Below, one piece after another: positions 51,653 through 59,995 of a stretch of 64,000 nt of DNA; within the stretch, counting starts at the first letter, position 1; every line of letters starts with the position of its first letter. The stretch comes from Streptomyces sp. Je 1-79 (lineage in GTDB: Bacteria; Actinomycetota; Actinomycetes; Streptomycetales; Streptomycetaceae). A program made the position numbers and the translations under genes. The notes below the pieces were generated by a model. That model was not told where the DNA came from and ran no database searches. It worked only from the letters and a program-made list of their open reading frames with translations. The stretch is taken from the NCBI RefSeq assembly GCF_025195125.1, contig NZ_JAMGSL010000001.1, forward strand, positions 343,072 through 407,071, read 5' to 3'.

Positions 51653-52354
51653 TCAGGCGTCCGGACGGGACCGCATCCACTCCTCGACCTCGCCCACGTG
51701 CGCCGCGGCGGCGGCCCGTGCCGCCTCCGGGTCGCGCGCGACCAGGGCGCGATGGATCGCGGCGTGCTCGCGGCGGGTGCGTTCGAACGCGCCCTCCTCG
51801 GCGTAGCCGCGCCAGACGCGCGCGCGGAAGGTCCGGGACGAGAGCCCCTCGAGGATGGCCGCCATGGTCTCGTTGCCGGAGGCCGCGTTGATCGCGCGGT
51901 GGAACTCCAGGTCGTGGGCGAGGATCTCCTCCGGGTTCTCGGTCTCGTCCATCGCCCGCAGATGGCCGGTCACGACCGCCAGCTGATCCTTGTCCATCCG
52001 GGCGGCGGCCAGGGCGGTGGCCGTGGACTCCAGGACGCGGCGGACCTCCAGGAGTTCGACGAGCTGCTCCCCGCGCGAGAGGTCGGCGACGACGCCGAAG
52101 GTCTCCAGCAGATCGTCGGCCCCCAGCCGGGTCACATAGATCCCGGAGCCGTGCCGGGCCTCCAGGACGCCCATGACCGTGAGCGCGCGGACCGCCTCCC
52201 GCATCGAGCTCCGGGAGAGGCCCAACTGGGCGGCGAGGTCCCGCTCCGTGGGCAGCCGGTCCCCGGGTTGCAGCTCGCCCTCACCGATCATCGCCTTGAT
52301 CTGTTCGATCGCGCGCTGGGTCACGGTCCCCCTGGCCGGGGTGCGCTCCTCCAC
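51653..52354 (-). CDS. FadR-type GntR regulator of the fucose operon
   Basis: A 233-residue regulator. The GntR winged helix is at about 12-75 (IEQIKAMIGEGELQPGDRLPTERDLAAQL with LSRSSMREAVRALTVMGV and EARHGSGIYV). An FCD ligand domain follows, with the metal-binding type residues in EILAHDLEFHRAINAASGN and HAAIHRAL. FCD regulators commonly bind organic acids, so an acid from the fucose pathway or lactate is a likely effector. It is divergent from the nine-gene fucose operon, and a perfect palindrome lies between them. Confidence 0.92.
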   Translation of the reverse strand: MEERTPARGTVTQRAIEQIKAMIGEGELQPGDRLPTERDLAAQLGLSRSSMREAVRALTVMGVLEARHGSGIYVTRLGADDLLETFGVVADLSRGEQLVELLEVRRVLESTATALAAARMDKDQLAVVTGHLRAMDETENPEEILAHDLEFHRAINAASGNETMAAILEGLSSRTFRARVWRGYAEEGAFERTRREHAAIHRALVARDPEAARAAAAAHVGEVEEWMRSRPDA

Positions 52355-52394
52355 CGATTTCTCCCTTGTCCGATTCGGGCAGTCTAGTCAGCGA

Positions 52395-52411
52395 AGTGGT
52401 CGGACCACTTT
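52395..52411. promoter_or_regulatory. Perfect FadR/GntR palindrome operator
   Basis: AAGTGGTC-G-GACCACTT is a 17-base perfect palindrome matching the TGGTCnGACCA pattern of FadR-subfamily GntR operators. It is 41 bases from the FadR start codon. Confidence 0.8.
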
Positions 52412-52456
52412 GGTTTCGATTGACGATTTTCGCGGTCACGGGGTGTCGCTGACGCC

Positions 52457-52475
52457 AAGTGGTCTGATAAATCTT
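52457..52475. promoter_or_regulatory. Second, half-degenerate FadR-type operator
   Basis: The left half AAGTGGTC is identical to the first operator; the right half (GATAAATC) matches at four of eight positions. The centres of the two sites are 62 bases apart, close to six helical turns. Confidence 0.55.
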
Positions 52476-52658
52476 GGTCGGCCGAGGGCGTACCGCTTGA
52501 GCCCCGGCCCGGGATCCGACCCGTCCGGCTGTCGTCGTGTCCGCTGCGGCCGCGACCACGCATCCCGTGCGGGTGGGGCCCTCCCGTCCTGCACCGCCCC
52601 GTCCCAGGGGTGGGAGCGGCCCCACCCCTTCCCCCTCGTCCTGCAAGGAGACCGACCA

Positions 52659-53510
52659 GTGAAGCTGATGCGCCTCGGCGCCCCCGGCGCCGCACGGCCG
52701 GCCGTTCGGACCGACGACGGACGGGTGTGGGACCTCACCGCCGTCACCGACGAGATCGACGGAGCCTTCCTCGCCTCGGGCGGACCCGACCGCGCCCGGG
52801 CGGCCGTCCGGGAGGGCGGGCTCGCCGAGCTGGACCCGCTGGGCCTGCGCGTCGGCGCTCCCGTCGCCCGGCCGGGGAAGGTCGTCTGCATCGGCCTCAA
52901 CTACCGCGACCACGCCGAGGAGACGGGAGCGCCCGTCCCGCCCCGTCCGGTCGTCTTCATGAAGGACCCCGGCACCGTCGTCGGACCGTACGACGACGTG
53001 CTCATCCCGCGCGGCTCGGCCAGGACGGACTGGGAGGTGGAACTCGCGGTCGTCATCGGCAGCCGGGCCCGCTACCTGGAGAACCCCGAGGAGGGGCTGC
53101 GTCACGTCGCCGGATACGCCGTCAGCAACGACGTCTCCGAGCGGGAGTTCCAGCTCGACTACTCGCCGCAGTGGGACCTCGGCAAGTCCTGCGAGACCTT
53201 CAACCCGCTCGGCCCCTGGCTCGTGACCCCCGACGAGGTCGACGACCCGCAGGGGCTCGCCCTGCGCCTGGCCGTCAACGGCGTCCAGCGCCAGCGCGGC
53301 ACCACGCGCGACATGATCTTCGACGTCGGACACCTGGTCGCGTACCTGAGCAACTACATGGTTCTCGAGCCCGGCGACGTCATCAACACCGGTACCCCGG
53401 CCGGCGTGGCCCTCGGCCGGGCCGGCACCCCGTACCTGCGCCCCGGCGACACGGTCGAGCTGTCCATCGACGGACTCGGCAGCCAGTGCCAGACCTTCGC
53501 CCAAGCCTGA
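52659..53510 (+). CDS. Fumarylacetoacetate-hydrolase-family enzyme (2,4-diketo-3-deoxy-L-fuconate hydrolase)
   Basis: A 283-residue FAH-family enzyme. Family features are [41 protein letters not shown], the metal ligands in [11 protein letters not shown], and [15 protein letters not shown] with the TGTPAG signature. In this operon it should cleave 2,4-diketo-3-deoxy-L-fuconate to pyruvate and L-lactate, the last step of the non-phosphorylating fucose route. GTG 52659 follows AAGGAG. It is the first gene of the nine-gene operon. An alternative acylpyruvase role is made unlikely by the neighbours. Confidence 0.88.
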   Translation: MKLMRLGAPGAARPAVRTDDGRVWDLTAVTDEIDGAFLASGGPDRARAAVREGGLAELDPLGLRVGAPVARPGKVVCIGLNYRDHAEETGAPVPPRPVVFMKDPGTVVGPYDDVLIPRGSARTDWEVELAVVIGSRARYLENPEEGLRHVAGYAVSNDVSEREFQLDYSPQWDLGKSCETFNPLGPWLVTPDEVDDPQGLALRLAVNGVQRQRGTTRDMIFDVGHLVAYLSNYMVLEPGDVINTGTPAGVALGRAGTPYLRPGDTVELSIDGLGSQCQTFAQA

Positions 53511-53636
53511 CATCCGAGCGCACACGAGCCGCAGCGCCTGGGAGCCGGAGCGCCTGCGAGCCCCAGCGCACGCAATCCCAAGCGCCCGCGAGCCCGAGCG
53601 CACGCCAGCCTGCGCGCCTGCGCGCCCGCGCGACCG
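53509..53636 (+). repeat. Seven to eight imperfect 16-base tandem repeats
   Basis: The 16-base unit CGAGCCCGAGCGCACG and variants repeat head-to-tail from 53525 to 53636, with a partial copy at 53509-53524. The array fills the gap between the hydrolase and dehydratase genes, the only long gap inside the operon. Confidence 0.85.
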
Positions 53637-53647
53637 AGAGGCCCCAC

Positions 53648-55078
53648 ATGACCGCATCCACCGCCCGCGTCGTCGCCGTCGACACGTACGACATCCGCTT
53701 CCCCACCTCCCGGGAGCTGGACGGCTCCGACGCCATGAACCCCGACCCCGACTACTCCGCCGCCTACGTCGTCCTGCGCACCGACGCGGGCGACGGCCTC
53801 GAAGGCCACGGCTTCACCTTCACCATCGGCCGCGGCAACGACGTCCAGGTCGCCGCGCTCGACGCGCTTCGCCCGCACCTCCTCGGACGCCCGGTCGCCG
53901 AGCTGTGCGCCGACCCCGGTTCACTGAGCCGCGACCTGGTCGGGGACAGCCAGCTGCGCTGGCTCGGCCCGGAGAAGGGCGTGATGCACATGGCCATCGG
54001 CGCCGTCCTCAACGCCGTCTGGGACCTGGCGGCCAAGCGCGCCGAGAAGCCGCTGTGGCAGTTCCTCGCGGACGCCGAGCCCGAATGGCTCGCCTCCCAG
54101 GTCGACTTCCGGTACATCGCCGACGCTCTCACCCCCGAGGACGCGCTCGGACTGCTCCGCCGCGGCAGGACCGGCGCCGCGGAACGTACGGCCGCGCTCC
54201 GCACACACGGCTACCCCGCCTACACCACCTCGCCCGGCTGGCTCGGCTACTCGGACGACAAGCTCACCCGTCTCGCGCAGGACGCCGTCGCCGCCGGGTT
54301 CACCCAGATCAAGCTGAAGGTCGGCGCCGACCTCGCGGACGACATCCGCCGGATGCGCGCGGCGCGCGCGGCCGTCGGCCCGTCCGTCCGCATCGCCATC
54401 GACGCCAACCAGCGCTGGAACGTCGGCGAGGCCGTCGAGTGGACCAAGGCGCTGGCCGAGTTCGACCCGTACTGGATCGAGGAGCCCACCAGCCCCGACG
54501 ACATCCTCGGCCACGCGACCGTGCGCGGTGCGGTCGCTCCGGTCAAGGTCGCCACCGGCGAACACGTACAGAACAGGATCGTCTTCAAGCAGCTGCTGCA
54601 GGCCGGCGCCATCGACATCCTGCAGATCGACCCCGCCCGCGTCGGCGGGGTCAACGAGAACCTGGCGATCCTGCTGCTCGCCGCCCACCACGACGTGCCG
54701 GTCTGCCCGCACGCCGGCGGCGTCGGCCTGTGCGAACTGGTCCAGCATCTGTCGATGTTCGACTACGTCGCCCTGTCGGGCACCACCGAGAACCGGGTCG
54801 TCGAGTTCGTCGACCACCTCCACGAGCACTTCCTCACTCCCGTGGAGATCCGCGACGGCCACTACCGTGCCCCGCTCACGCCCGGCTTCTCCGCCGAGAT
54901 GCACCCGGAGTCGATCGAGGAGTACGCCTACCCCGACGGCACCTTCTGGACCGCCGACCGCGCAGCCGCCGCCGACCGCGCCGCCGACGCCGCTGCCGAC
55001 CGCGCAGCCGACCGCGCAGCCGACCGCCCAGGCAACCCCGCCGCCGGCAGCACCGCACCCGAAGGGACCCCCGCATGA
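53648..55078 (+). CDS. L-fuconate dehydratase (enolase superfamily)
   Basis: A 476-residue enolase-superfamily enzyme converting L-fuconate to 2-keto-3-deoxy-L-fuconate. Residues expected from characterised FucD are present: Lys222 and Lys224 (QIKLKVG), Asp252 (IDANQRW), Glu278 ([11 protein letters not shown]), Glu305 (ATGEH) and His355 ([12 protein letters not shown]), followed by [18 protein letters not shown]. The C-terminal end (from about residue 437) carries an unusual low-complexity run of Ala-Asp-Arg-Ala repeats beyond the normal end of the fold. ATG 53648 lies after GAGAGG. The stop overlaps the SDR start. Confidence 0.93.
   Translation: MTASTARVVAVDTYDIRFPTSRELDGSDAMNPDPDYSAAYVVLRTDAGDGLEGHGFTFTIGRGNDVQVAALDALRPHLLGRPVAELCADPGSLSRDLVGDSQLRWLGPEKGVMHMAIGAVLNAVWDLAAKRAEKPLWQFLADAEPEWLASQVDFRYIADALTPEDALGLLRRGRTGAAERTAALRTHGYPAYTTSPGWLGYSDDKLTRLAQDAVAAGFTQIKLKVGADLADDIRRMRAARAAVGPSVRIAIDANQRWNVGEAVEWTKALAEFDPYWIEEPTSPDDILGHATVRGAVAPVKVATGEHVQNRIVFKQLLQAGAIDILQIDPARVGGVNENLAILLLAAHHDVPVCPHAGGVGLCELVQHLSMFDYVALSGTTENRVVEFVDHLHEHFLTPVEIRDGHYRAPLTPGFSAEMHPESIEEYAYPDGTFWTADRAAAADRAADAAADRAADRAADRPGNPAAGSTAPEGTPA
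54957..55032 (+). repeat. Asp-Arg-Ala-Ala coding repeat at the 3' end of the dehydratase gene
   Basis: GACCGCGCAGCC and close variants repeat about six times, encoding (A)DRAA units. The array keeps the frame and adds a flexible charged tail. Confidence 0.75.
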
Positions 55079-55830
55079 GTGACCTCGCCGGCCTGCGAGC
55101 CGTCGTCACCGGTGGCGCCTCCGGTATCGGGCTGGCGACCGCCGAACTGCTCGCCGCGCGCGGCGCCGCCGTCGCCGTGCTCGATCTCGCACCCGAGGGC
55201 CTTCCCTCCGCCCTCCTCGGCCACGCGGCCGACGTCACCGACGACGCCTCCGTACGCTCCGCCGTCGCCGCGGCGGCCGCCGGGCTCGGCGGCATCGACA
55301 TCCTGGTGAACAACGCCGGCATCGGCGCGGTCGGAACCGTCGAGGACAACGACGACGCCCAGTGGCACCGCGTCCTCGACGTCAACCTGCTCGGCATCGT
55401 CCGCACCACCCGCGCCGCCCTTCCGCACCTGCGCGCCTCCCGCGCCGCCGCCGTCGTCCACACCTGCTCGATCGCCGCCACCGCCGGGCTGCCCCAGCGG
55501 GCCCTCTACAGCGCCAGCAAGGGCGCGGTGCTCTCGCTGACCCTCGCGATGGCCGCCGACCACGTCCGCGAGGGAATCCGCGTCAACTGCGTGAACCCGG
55601 GCACCGTCGACACCCCCTGGGTCGGCAGGCTCCTCGACGCCGCGGACGACCCGGCCGCCGAGCGGGCGGCGCTCGACGCGCGCCAGCCCACCGGGCGCCT
55701 TGTCGCCGCCGCCGAAGTCGCCGCTGCCATCGTGTACCTGGCGAGCCCCGCCGCCGCGTCCGTCACCGGCACGGCGCTCGCCGTCGACGGCGGCATGCAG
55801 GGACTCCGTCTGCGCCCGGCAGAGAAATGA
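55075..55830 (+). CDS. Short-chain dehydrogenase (2-keto-3-deoxy-L-fuconate dehydrogenase)
   Basis: A 251-residue SDR. It has the cofactor motif [15 protein letters not shown], Asp in VLDLAPEG favouring NAD, the NNAG motif in [10 protein letters not shown], and the catalytic Ser in [10 protein letters not shown] with Tyr and Lys in [19 protein letters not shown] and a DGG end complete the family pattern. In this operon it should oxidise 2-keto-3-deoxy-L-fuconate at C4 to the 2,4-diketo acid. It overlaps genes on both sides by four bases (ATGA). Confidence 0.92.
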   Translation: MSDLAGLRAVVTGGASGIGLATAELLAARGAAVAVLDLAPEGLPSALLGHAADVTDDASVRSAVAAAAAGLGGIDILVNNAGIGAVGTVEDNDDAQWHRVLDVNLLGIVRTTRAALPHLRASRAAAVVHTCSIAATAGLPQRALYSASKGAVLSLTLAMAADHVREGIRVNCVNPGTVDTPWVGRLLDAADDPAAERAALDARQPTGRLVAAAEVAAAIVYLASPAAASVTGTALAVDGGMQGLRLRPAEK

Positions 55831-56831
55831 GAGGCACCACCCCCGTGCGACACCACCCACTCGGCTCCAGCGAGGTCGCCGTCACCGCGCTCTCCTTCGG
55901 CGCGGCCGGCATCGGCAACCTCTACGCCCCGGTCAACGTGGCACAGGCGGGCGGCGCCGTCGACGCCGCCTGGGACGCCGGCATCCGCTACTTCGACACC
56001 GCCCCGCACTACGGCCTCGGCCTCTCCGAAGAACGCCTTGGCGCCGCCCTGCGCACCCGCCCGCGCGACACGTACGTCCTCTCCACCAAGGTCGGACGAC
56101 TGCTCCGGCCGGCCACGGCCGGCGGGGACGACCTCGCCAACGGCTTCGCCGTCCCCGCCACGCACCGCCGCGTCTGGGACTTCTCCGCCGACGGCGTGCG
56201 CCGCAGCATCCAGGAGAGCCTGCTGCGCCTCGGTCACGACCGCATCGACGTCGTCTACCTCCACGACCCGGACGACCACGCCGAGGAGGCCTTCCACCAG
56301 GCCTACCCGGAGCTGGAACGGCTGCGCGCCCAGGGCGTGATCGGCGCGATCGGCGCGGGCATGAACCAGACCGCGATGCTGACCCGGTTCGTCCGCGACA
56401 CGGACGTCGACGTGGTGCTGTGCGCGGGCCGGTACACCCTCCTCGACCAGAGCGCCCTCTCGGAACTCCTCCCGGAGGCCGCGGCGCGCGGCAAGAGCGT
56501 CGTGATCGGTGGCGTGTTCAACTCCGGCCTGCTCGCGGATCCCCGGCCCGGCGCGACCTTCGACTACACCGCCGCGCCCCCGCAGATCCTGGACCGCGCC
56601 CTGCGCCTCCAGGCCGTCGCCGAGCGCCACGGCCTCCCCCTGCGGGCCCTCGCCCTGCGCTTCCCCTTCGGACACCCGGCCGTGGCGAGCGTGCTCGTCG
56701 GCACCCGCTCCGCCCACGAGGTCCGCGACGCCGCCGAGCAGCTCGCACGCCCCCTCCCGGCCGACGTGTGGGCGGAGCTGCGCGCCGAGGGCCTGCTGCC
56801 GGACGACGTACCGGTGCCGGAGGAGACGTAG
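55827..56831 (+). CDS. Aldo/keto reductase (L-fucose dehydrogenase type)
   Basis: A 334-residue aldo/keto reductase related to L-fucose/D-threo-aldose 1-dehydrogenases. The catalytic tetrad is visible: Asp and Tyr in YFDTAPHYGLGLSEERLG, Lys in LSTKVGRLL and His in VVYLHDPDDH. GGVFNSGLLA and SVLVGTRSAHEV are typical of this subgroup. It should oxidise L-fucose to L-fucono-1,5-lactone, the entry step of the pathway. ATG 55827 overlaps the SDR stop; GTG 55845, with GAGAGG before it, is an alternative start giving a product starting at the conserved strand. Confidence 0.9.
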   Translation: MRGTTPVRHHPLGSSEVAVTALSFGAAGIGNLYAPVNVAQAGGAVDAAWDAGIRYFDTAPHYGLGLSEERLGAALRTRPRDTYVLSTKVGRLLRPATAGGDDLANGFAVPATHRRVWDFSADGVRRSIQESLLRLGHDRIDVVYLHDPDDHAEEAFHQAYPELERLRAQGVIGAIGAGMNQTAMLTRFVRDTDVDVVLCAGRYTLLDQSALSELLPEAAARGKSVVIGGVFNSGLLADPRPGATFDYTAAPPQILDRALRLQAVAERHGLPLRALALRFPFGHPAVASVLVGTRSAHEVRDAAEQLARPLPADVWAELRAEGLLPDDVPVPEET

Positions 56832-56833
56832 CC

Positions 56834-57574
56834 GTGCGCATCGCGCTCTTCATCACCTGCTTCAACGACACGATGTTCCCGGCGACCGGGAAGGCCGTCG
56901 CCGCACTGCTCGAACGGCTCGGCCACACCGTCGACTTCCCGCAGGCCCAGGCCTGCTGCGGCCAGATGCACTTCAACACCGGATACCGGCCCCAGACCCT
57001 GCCCATGGTGCGGCGCTTCGCCGAGACCTTCGCCGGTTACGACGCGGTCGTCACCCCCTCCGGGTCCTGCGCCGGGATGATCCGCCACCACCACGGGACA
57101 GTCGCCCGGCAGTACGGCGACGCGGACCTGGCCGCCGAGGTCGCGCGCGTCACCCCGCGCGTCCACGAGCTGTCCGAGCTGCTCGTCGACGTCCTCGGCG
57201 TCACGGACGTCGGCGCGTACTTCCCGCACCGCGTCACGTACCACCCCACCTGCCACTCGCTGCGGATGCTGCGGGTCGGCGACCGACCGCTCCGGCTGCT
57301 GCGCGCCGTCAAGGGCATCGACCTGGTCGAGCTGCCGGCGGCGGAGTCCTGCTGCGGCTTCGGCGGCACGTTCGCGCTGAAGAACGCCGACACCTCCCAG
57401 GCCATGCTCGCCGACAAGATGCGGCACGTGCAGGAGACCGGCGCCGAGGTGCTGTGCGCGGGCGACAACTCCTGCCTGATGCACATCGGCGGCGGACTCT
57501 CGCGGCTGCGGACCGGCATCGGCACCCTCCACCTGGCGCAGATCCTCGCCTCGACGGACGGAGGCACCCGATGA
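56834..57574 (+). CDS. lutA: L-lactate oxidation iron-sulfur protein LutA
   Basis: A 246-residue protein with two CCG-type cysteine domains: QACCGQMHFNTG preceded by ALFITCFNDTMFP, and ESCCGFGGTFALKN preceded by TYHPTCHSLRML. These motifs bind Fe-S or act as heterodisulfide-reductase-like cofactor sites. LutA is one subunit of the LutABC complex that oxidises L-lactate to pyruvate. Here it would use the L-lactate formed by the fucose pathway. GTG 56834 lies two bases after the previous stop. Confidence 0.93.
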   Translation: MRIALFITCFNDTMFPATGKAVAALLERLGHTVDFPQAQACCGQMHFNTGYRPQTLPMVRRFAETFAGYDAVVTPSGSCAGMIRHHHGTVARQYGDADLAAEVARVTPRVHELSELLVDVLGVTDVGAYFPHRVTYHPTCHSLRMLRVGDRPLRLLRAVKGIDLVELPAAESCCGFGGTFALKNADTSQAMLADKMRHVQETGAEVLCAGDNSCLMHIGGGLSRLRTGIGTLHLAQILASTDGGTR

Positions 57575-59037
57575 GCGGCGCCGACAACGTCGTATGGCTC
57601 GGCACCCCGGCCTTCCCCGAGGCCGCCCGAGCCGCACTCGCCGACACCCGGCTGCGCACGAACCTGCGCCGCGCCACGACCACGATCCGTGACAGGCGCC
57701 TCGCGGTGACCGCCGAACTCGACGACTGGGAGCAGTTGCGCGAGTCCGGCGAAGCCGTCAAACGGGCGACGCTGCGCCACCTCGACCACCATCTCGTACG
57801 CCTGGAGGGGTCGGTCACCAAGGCGGGCGGACACGTCCACTGGGCCGCCGACGCCGCCGAGGCCAACCGCATCGTGACCGACCTCGTGCGGGCCACCGGA
57901 GAGAGCGAGGTCCTCAAGGTCAAGTCCATGGCCACGCAGGAGATCGGCCTCAACGAGGCCCTGGCCGCCGCCGGGATCCGCGCGTACGAGACCGACCTCG
58001 CCGAGCTCATCGTGCAGCTCGGTGAGGACCGGCCCTCGCACATCCTCGTCCCCGCCATCCACCGCGGCCGGGCCGAGATCCGGGAGATCTTCCGCCGGGA
58101 GATGGGGAAGTGGGGCCGTCCGTCCCCCGCCGGGCTCACCGACGACCCGCGCGATCTCGCCGAGGCGGCCCGGCTGCACCTGCGGGAGAAGTTCCTGCGC
58201 GCCCGGGTCGCCGTCTCAGGGGCCAACTTCGCCGCCGCCGACACCGGTACGGTCTGTGTCGTCGAGTCCGAGGGCAACGGCCGGATGTGCCTGACCCTGC
58301 CCGACACGCTCATCACCGTGATGGGCATCGAGAAGGTGCTGCCGTCCTTCACCGACCTCGAAGTCTTCCTCCAGCTGCTGCCCCGCTCCTCCACGGGCGA
58401 GCGGATGAACCCGTACACCTCGATGTGGACGGGGGTGACACCCGGGGACGGGCCACAGACCTTCCACCTCGTCCTGCTCGACAACGGCCGCACCGCCACC
58501 CTGAAGGACCCGGTCGGGCGGCAGGCCCTGGCCTGCATCCGCTGCTCGGCGTGTCTCAACGTCTGTCCCGTGTACGAACGGACCGGCGGCCACGCCTACG
58601 GCTCGGTCTACCCCGGTCCGATCGGCGCGGTGCTCACCCCGCAGCTCGTCGGAGTCGAGCACGCGGACTCCCTGCCGTTCGCCTCCACGCTCTGCGGTGC
58701 CTGCTACGACGCCTGCCCGGTCCGCATCGACATCCCCGACGTCCTCGTCCACCTGCGCGCGAAGGCCGTCGAGGCGAAGGCGGCGCACCGGCCCGTGCCG
58801 ACGGCCGAGTCCCTGGTCATGGGCGCCGCGGCGGCGGTCCTGCGCTCACCCGGACGCCTGACCGCGGCCCAGCGGGCCGGCGCGTTCGCCGCACGGCTGC
58901 TGTTCCGGCGCCGAGACCGCATCGGCCGGCTCCCGGGCCTCCTCGGCCGCTGGTCGGACACGCGCGACACCCCTGTGCCGCCCCGCGAGTCCTTCCGGGG
59001 CTGGTGGCGGCGTACGAGAGAAGGAGCCGAGAGATGA
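57571..59037 (+). CDS. lutB: L-lactate oxidation iron-sulfur protein LutB
   Basis: A 488-residue protein. The N-terminal about 300 residues form the LutB/LUD domain (KVKSMATQEIGLNEALAAAG, HILVPAIHRGRAEI, VSGANFAAADTGTVCVVESEGNGRM). The C-terminal part holds two ferredoxin-type clusters, CIRCSACLNVCPVY and CGACYDACPVRI, each suited to a 4Fe-4S centre. It is the electron-transfer core of LutABC. It overlaps lutA and lutC by four bases each, so equal expression is expected. Confidence 0.94.
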   Translation: MSGADNVVWLGTPAFPEAARAALADTRLRTNLRRATTTIRDRRLAVTAELDDWEQLRESGEAVKRATLRHLDHHLVRLEGSVTKAGGHVHWAADAAEANRIVTDLVRATGESEVLKVKSMATQEIGLNEALAAAGIRAYETDLAELIVQLGEDRPSHILVPAIHRGRAEIREIFRREMGKWGRPSPAGLTDDPRDLAEAARLHLREKFLRARVAVSGANFAAADTGTVCVVESEGNGRMCLTLPDTLITVMGIEKVLPSFTDLEVFLQLLPRSSTGERMNPYTSMWTGVTPGDGPQTFHLVLLDNGRTATLKDPVGRQALACIRCSACLNVCPVYERTGGHAYGSVYPGPIGAVLTPQLVGVEHADSLPFASTLCGACYDACPVRIDIPDVLVHLRAKAVEAKAAHRPVPTAESLVMGAAAAVLRSPGRLTAAQRAGAFAARLLFRRRDRIGRLPGLLGRWSDTRDTPVPPRESFRGWWRRTREGAER

Positions 59038-59687
59038 GCACCCGGGAGTCCGTCCTCGCCCGGATCACGGCCGCGCTGGCCGACGTACCCGCGACCGAGA
59101 CGCCCGACGGCGTTCCGGTTCCCCGTTCGTACCGAAGGAGCCACGCGGGCCCGGACCTGGTGGCGCTCTTCGCCGGGCGCGTCACCGACTACCGGGCCTC
59201 CGTGATCCACACGACGGAGGAGCGGGTGTCGGGCACCATAGCTGCGGTCCTCGCCGAGAGGGGGGCCGAGAGCGTCGTCGTACCGGAGGGGTTCCCCGTC
59301 GGCCTGCTGCCCGAGGGGGACTTCACCCGCCTCGGTGACGCGCCGCCCCTGGCCCTGGAGACCCTGGAGACCGCCGGCAGCGTGCTGACCACCGCGGCGG
59401 TCGCGATCGCGGTCACCGGCACGATCGTCCTGGACGCGGGGCCGGGTCAGGGCCGCCGCGCACTGTCGCTGCTGCCCGACCACCACCTCTGCGTCGTCCG
59501 CGAGGAACAGATCGCCGGGGACGTACCCGAAGCCCTCTCCCGACTCGACCCCGCCGCCCCCCTCACCTTCATCTCCGGACCGTCCGCCACCAGCGACATC
59601 GAGCTCGACCGGGTCGAGGGCGTCCACGGCCCGCGCACCCTGGACGTCATCGTCGTCGCCGCCCGTCCCGCCGAGGAGCCGTCATGA
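59034..59687 (+). CDS. lutC: L-lactate oxidation protein LutC
   Basis: A 217-residue LUD-domain protein (DUF162) without cysteine clusters. Features are VVVPEGFPVG, LETAGSVLTTAAVAIAVTGTIVLDAGPGQGRRALSLLPDHHLCVV and FISGPSATSDIELDRVEGVHGPRTLDVIVV, the last being diagnostic for LutC. It completes the LutABC complex. ATG 59034 overlaps the lutB stop. Confidence 0.94.
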   Translation: MSTRESVLARITAALADVPATETPDGVPVPRSYRRSHAGPDLVALFAGRVTDYRASVIHTTEERVSGTIAAVLAERGAESVVVPEGFPVGLLPEGDFTRLGDAPPLALETLETAGSVLTTAAVAIAVTGTIVLDAGPGQGRRALSLLPDHHLCVVREEQIAGDVPEALSRLDPAAPLTFISGPSATSDIELDRVEGVHGPRTLDVIVVAARPAEEPS

Positions 59688-59995
59688 GAATCGCGCTGCA
59701 CACCAGGGTCCGCGCCGACCGCATCACCGCGTACGAGAACGCCCACCGCGCCGTCCCCGAGGAGCTGACCGACGCCATCCGCGCGGCAGGCGCCACGTCC
59801 TGGACGATCTGGCGCAGCGGCACCGACCTCTTCCACGTCCTGGAGTGCGAGGAGTACGCCACGCTGCTCGCCGCGCTGGAGCGGCTCCCGGTCAACGTCG
59901 CCTGGCAGGCCCGTATGGCCGACCTGCTCGACGTCGTGCACGACTACAGAGCCGAGGGTACGGACGCAGGCCTGCCCGTCGTGTGGGAACTGTGA
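59684..59995 (+). CDS. L-fucose/L-rhamnose mutarotase (RhaM family)
   Basis: A 103-residue protein of the dimeric alpha+beta barrel rhamnose-mutarotase family: ALHTRVRADRITAYENAHRAVPEEL, then SWTIWRSGTDLFHVLE and a final Trp-Glu. His6, His22 and Trp residues typical of the sugar site can be seen. In this operon it probably interconverts alpha- and beta-L-fucose so the dehydrogenase receives its anomer. It overlaps lutC and the lactonase gene by four bases. Confidence 0.9.
   Translation: MRIALHTRVRADRITAYENAHRAVPEELTDAIRAAGATSWTIWRSGTDLFHVLECEEYATLLAALERLPVNVAWQARMADLLDVVHDYRAEGTDAGLPVVWEL

Larger units (their letters stand above)
52355..52658. other. 304-base divergent control region of FadR and the fucose operon
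   Basis: It carries two FadR-type operator-like sites (52395-52411 and 52457-52475) close to the FadR gene. The remaining stretch to the operon start is a GC-rich leader ending in the AAGGAG ribosome site at 52645. I could not place a confident -35/-10 pair. Confidence 0.55.

Noticed and set aside
53509..53636. CRISPR array
   Set aside because: The 16-base units are contiguous with no unique spacers and no cas genes are near.
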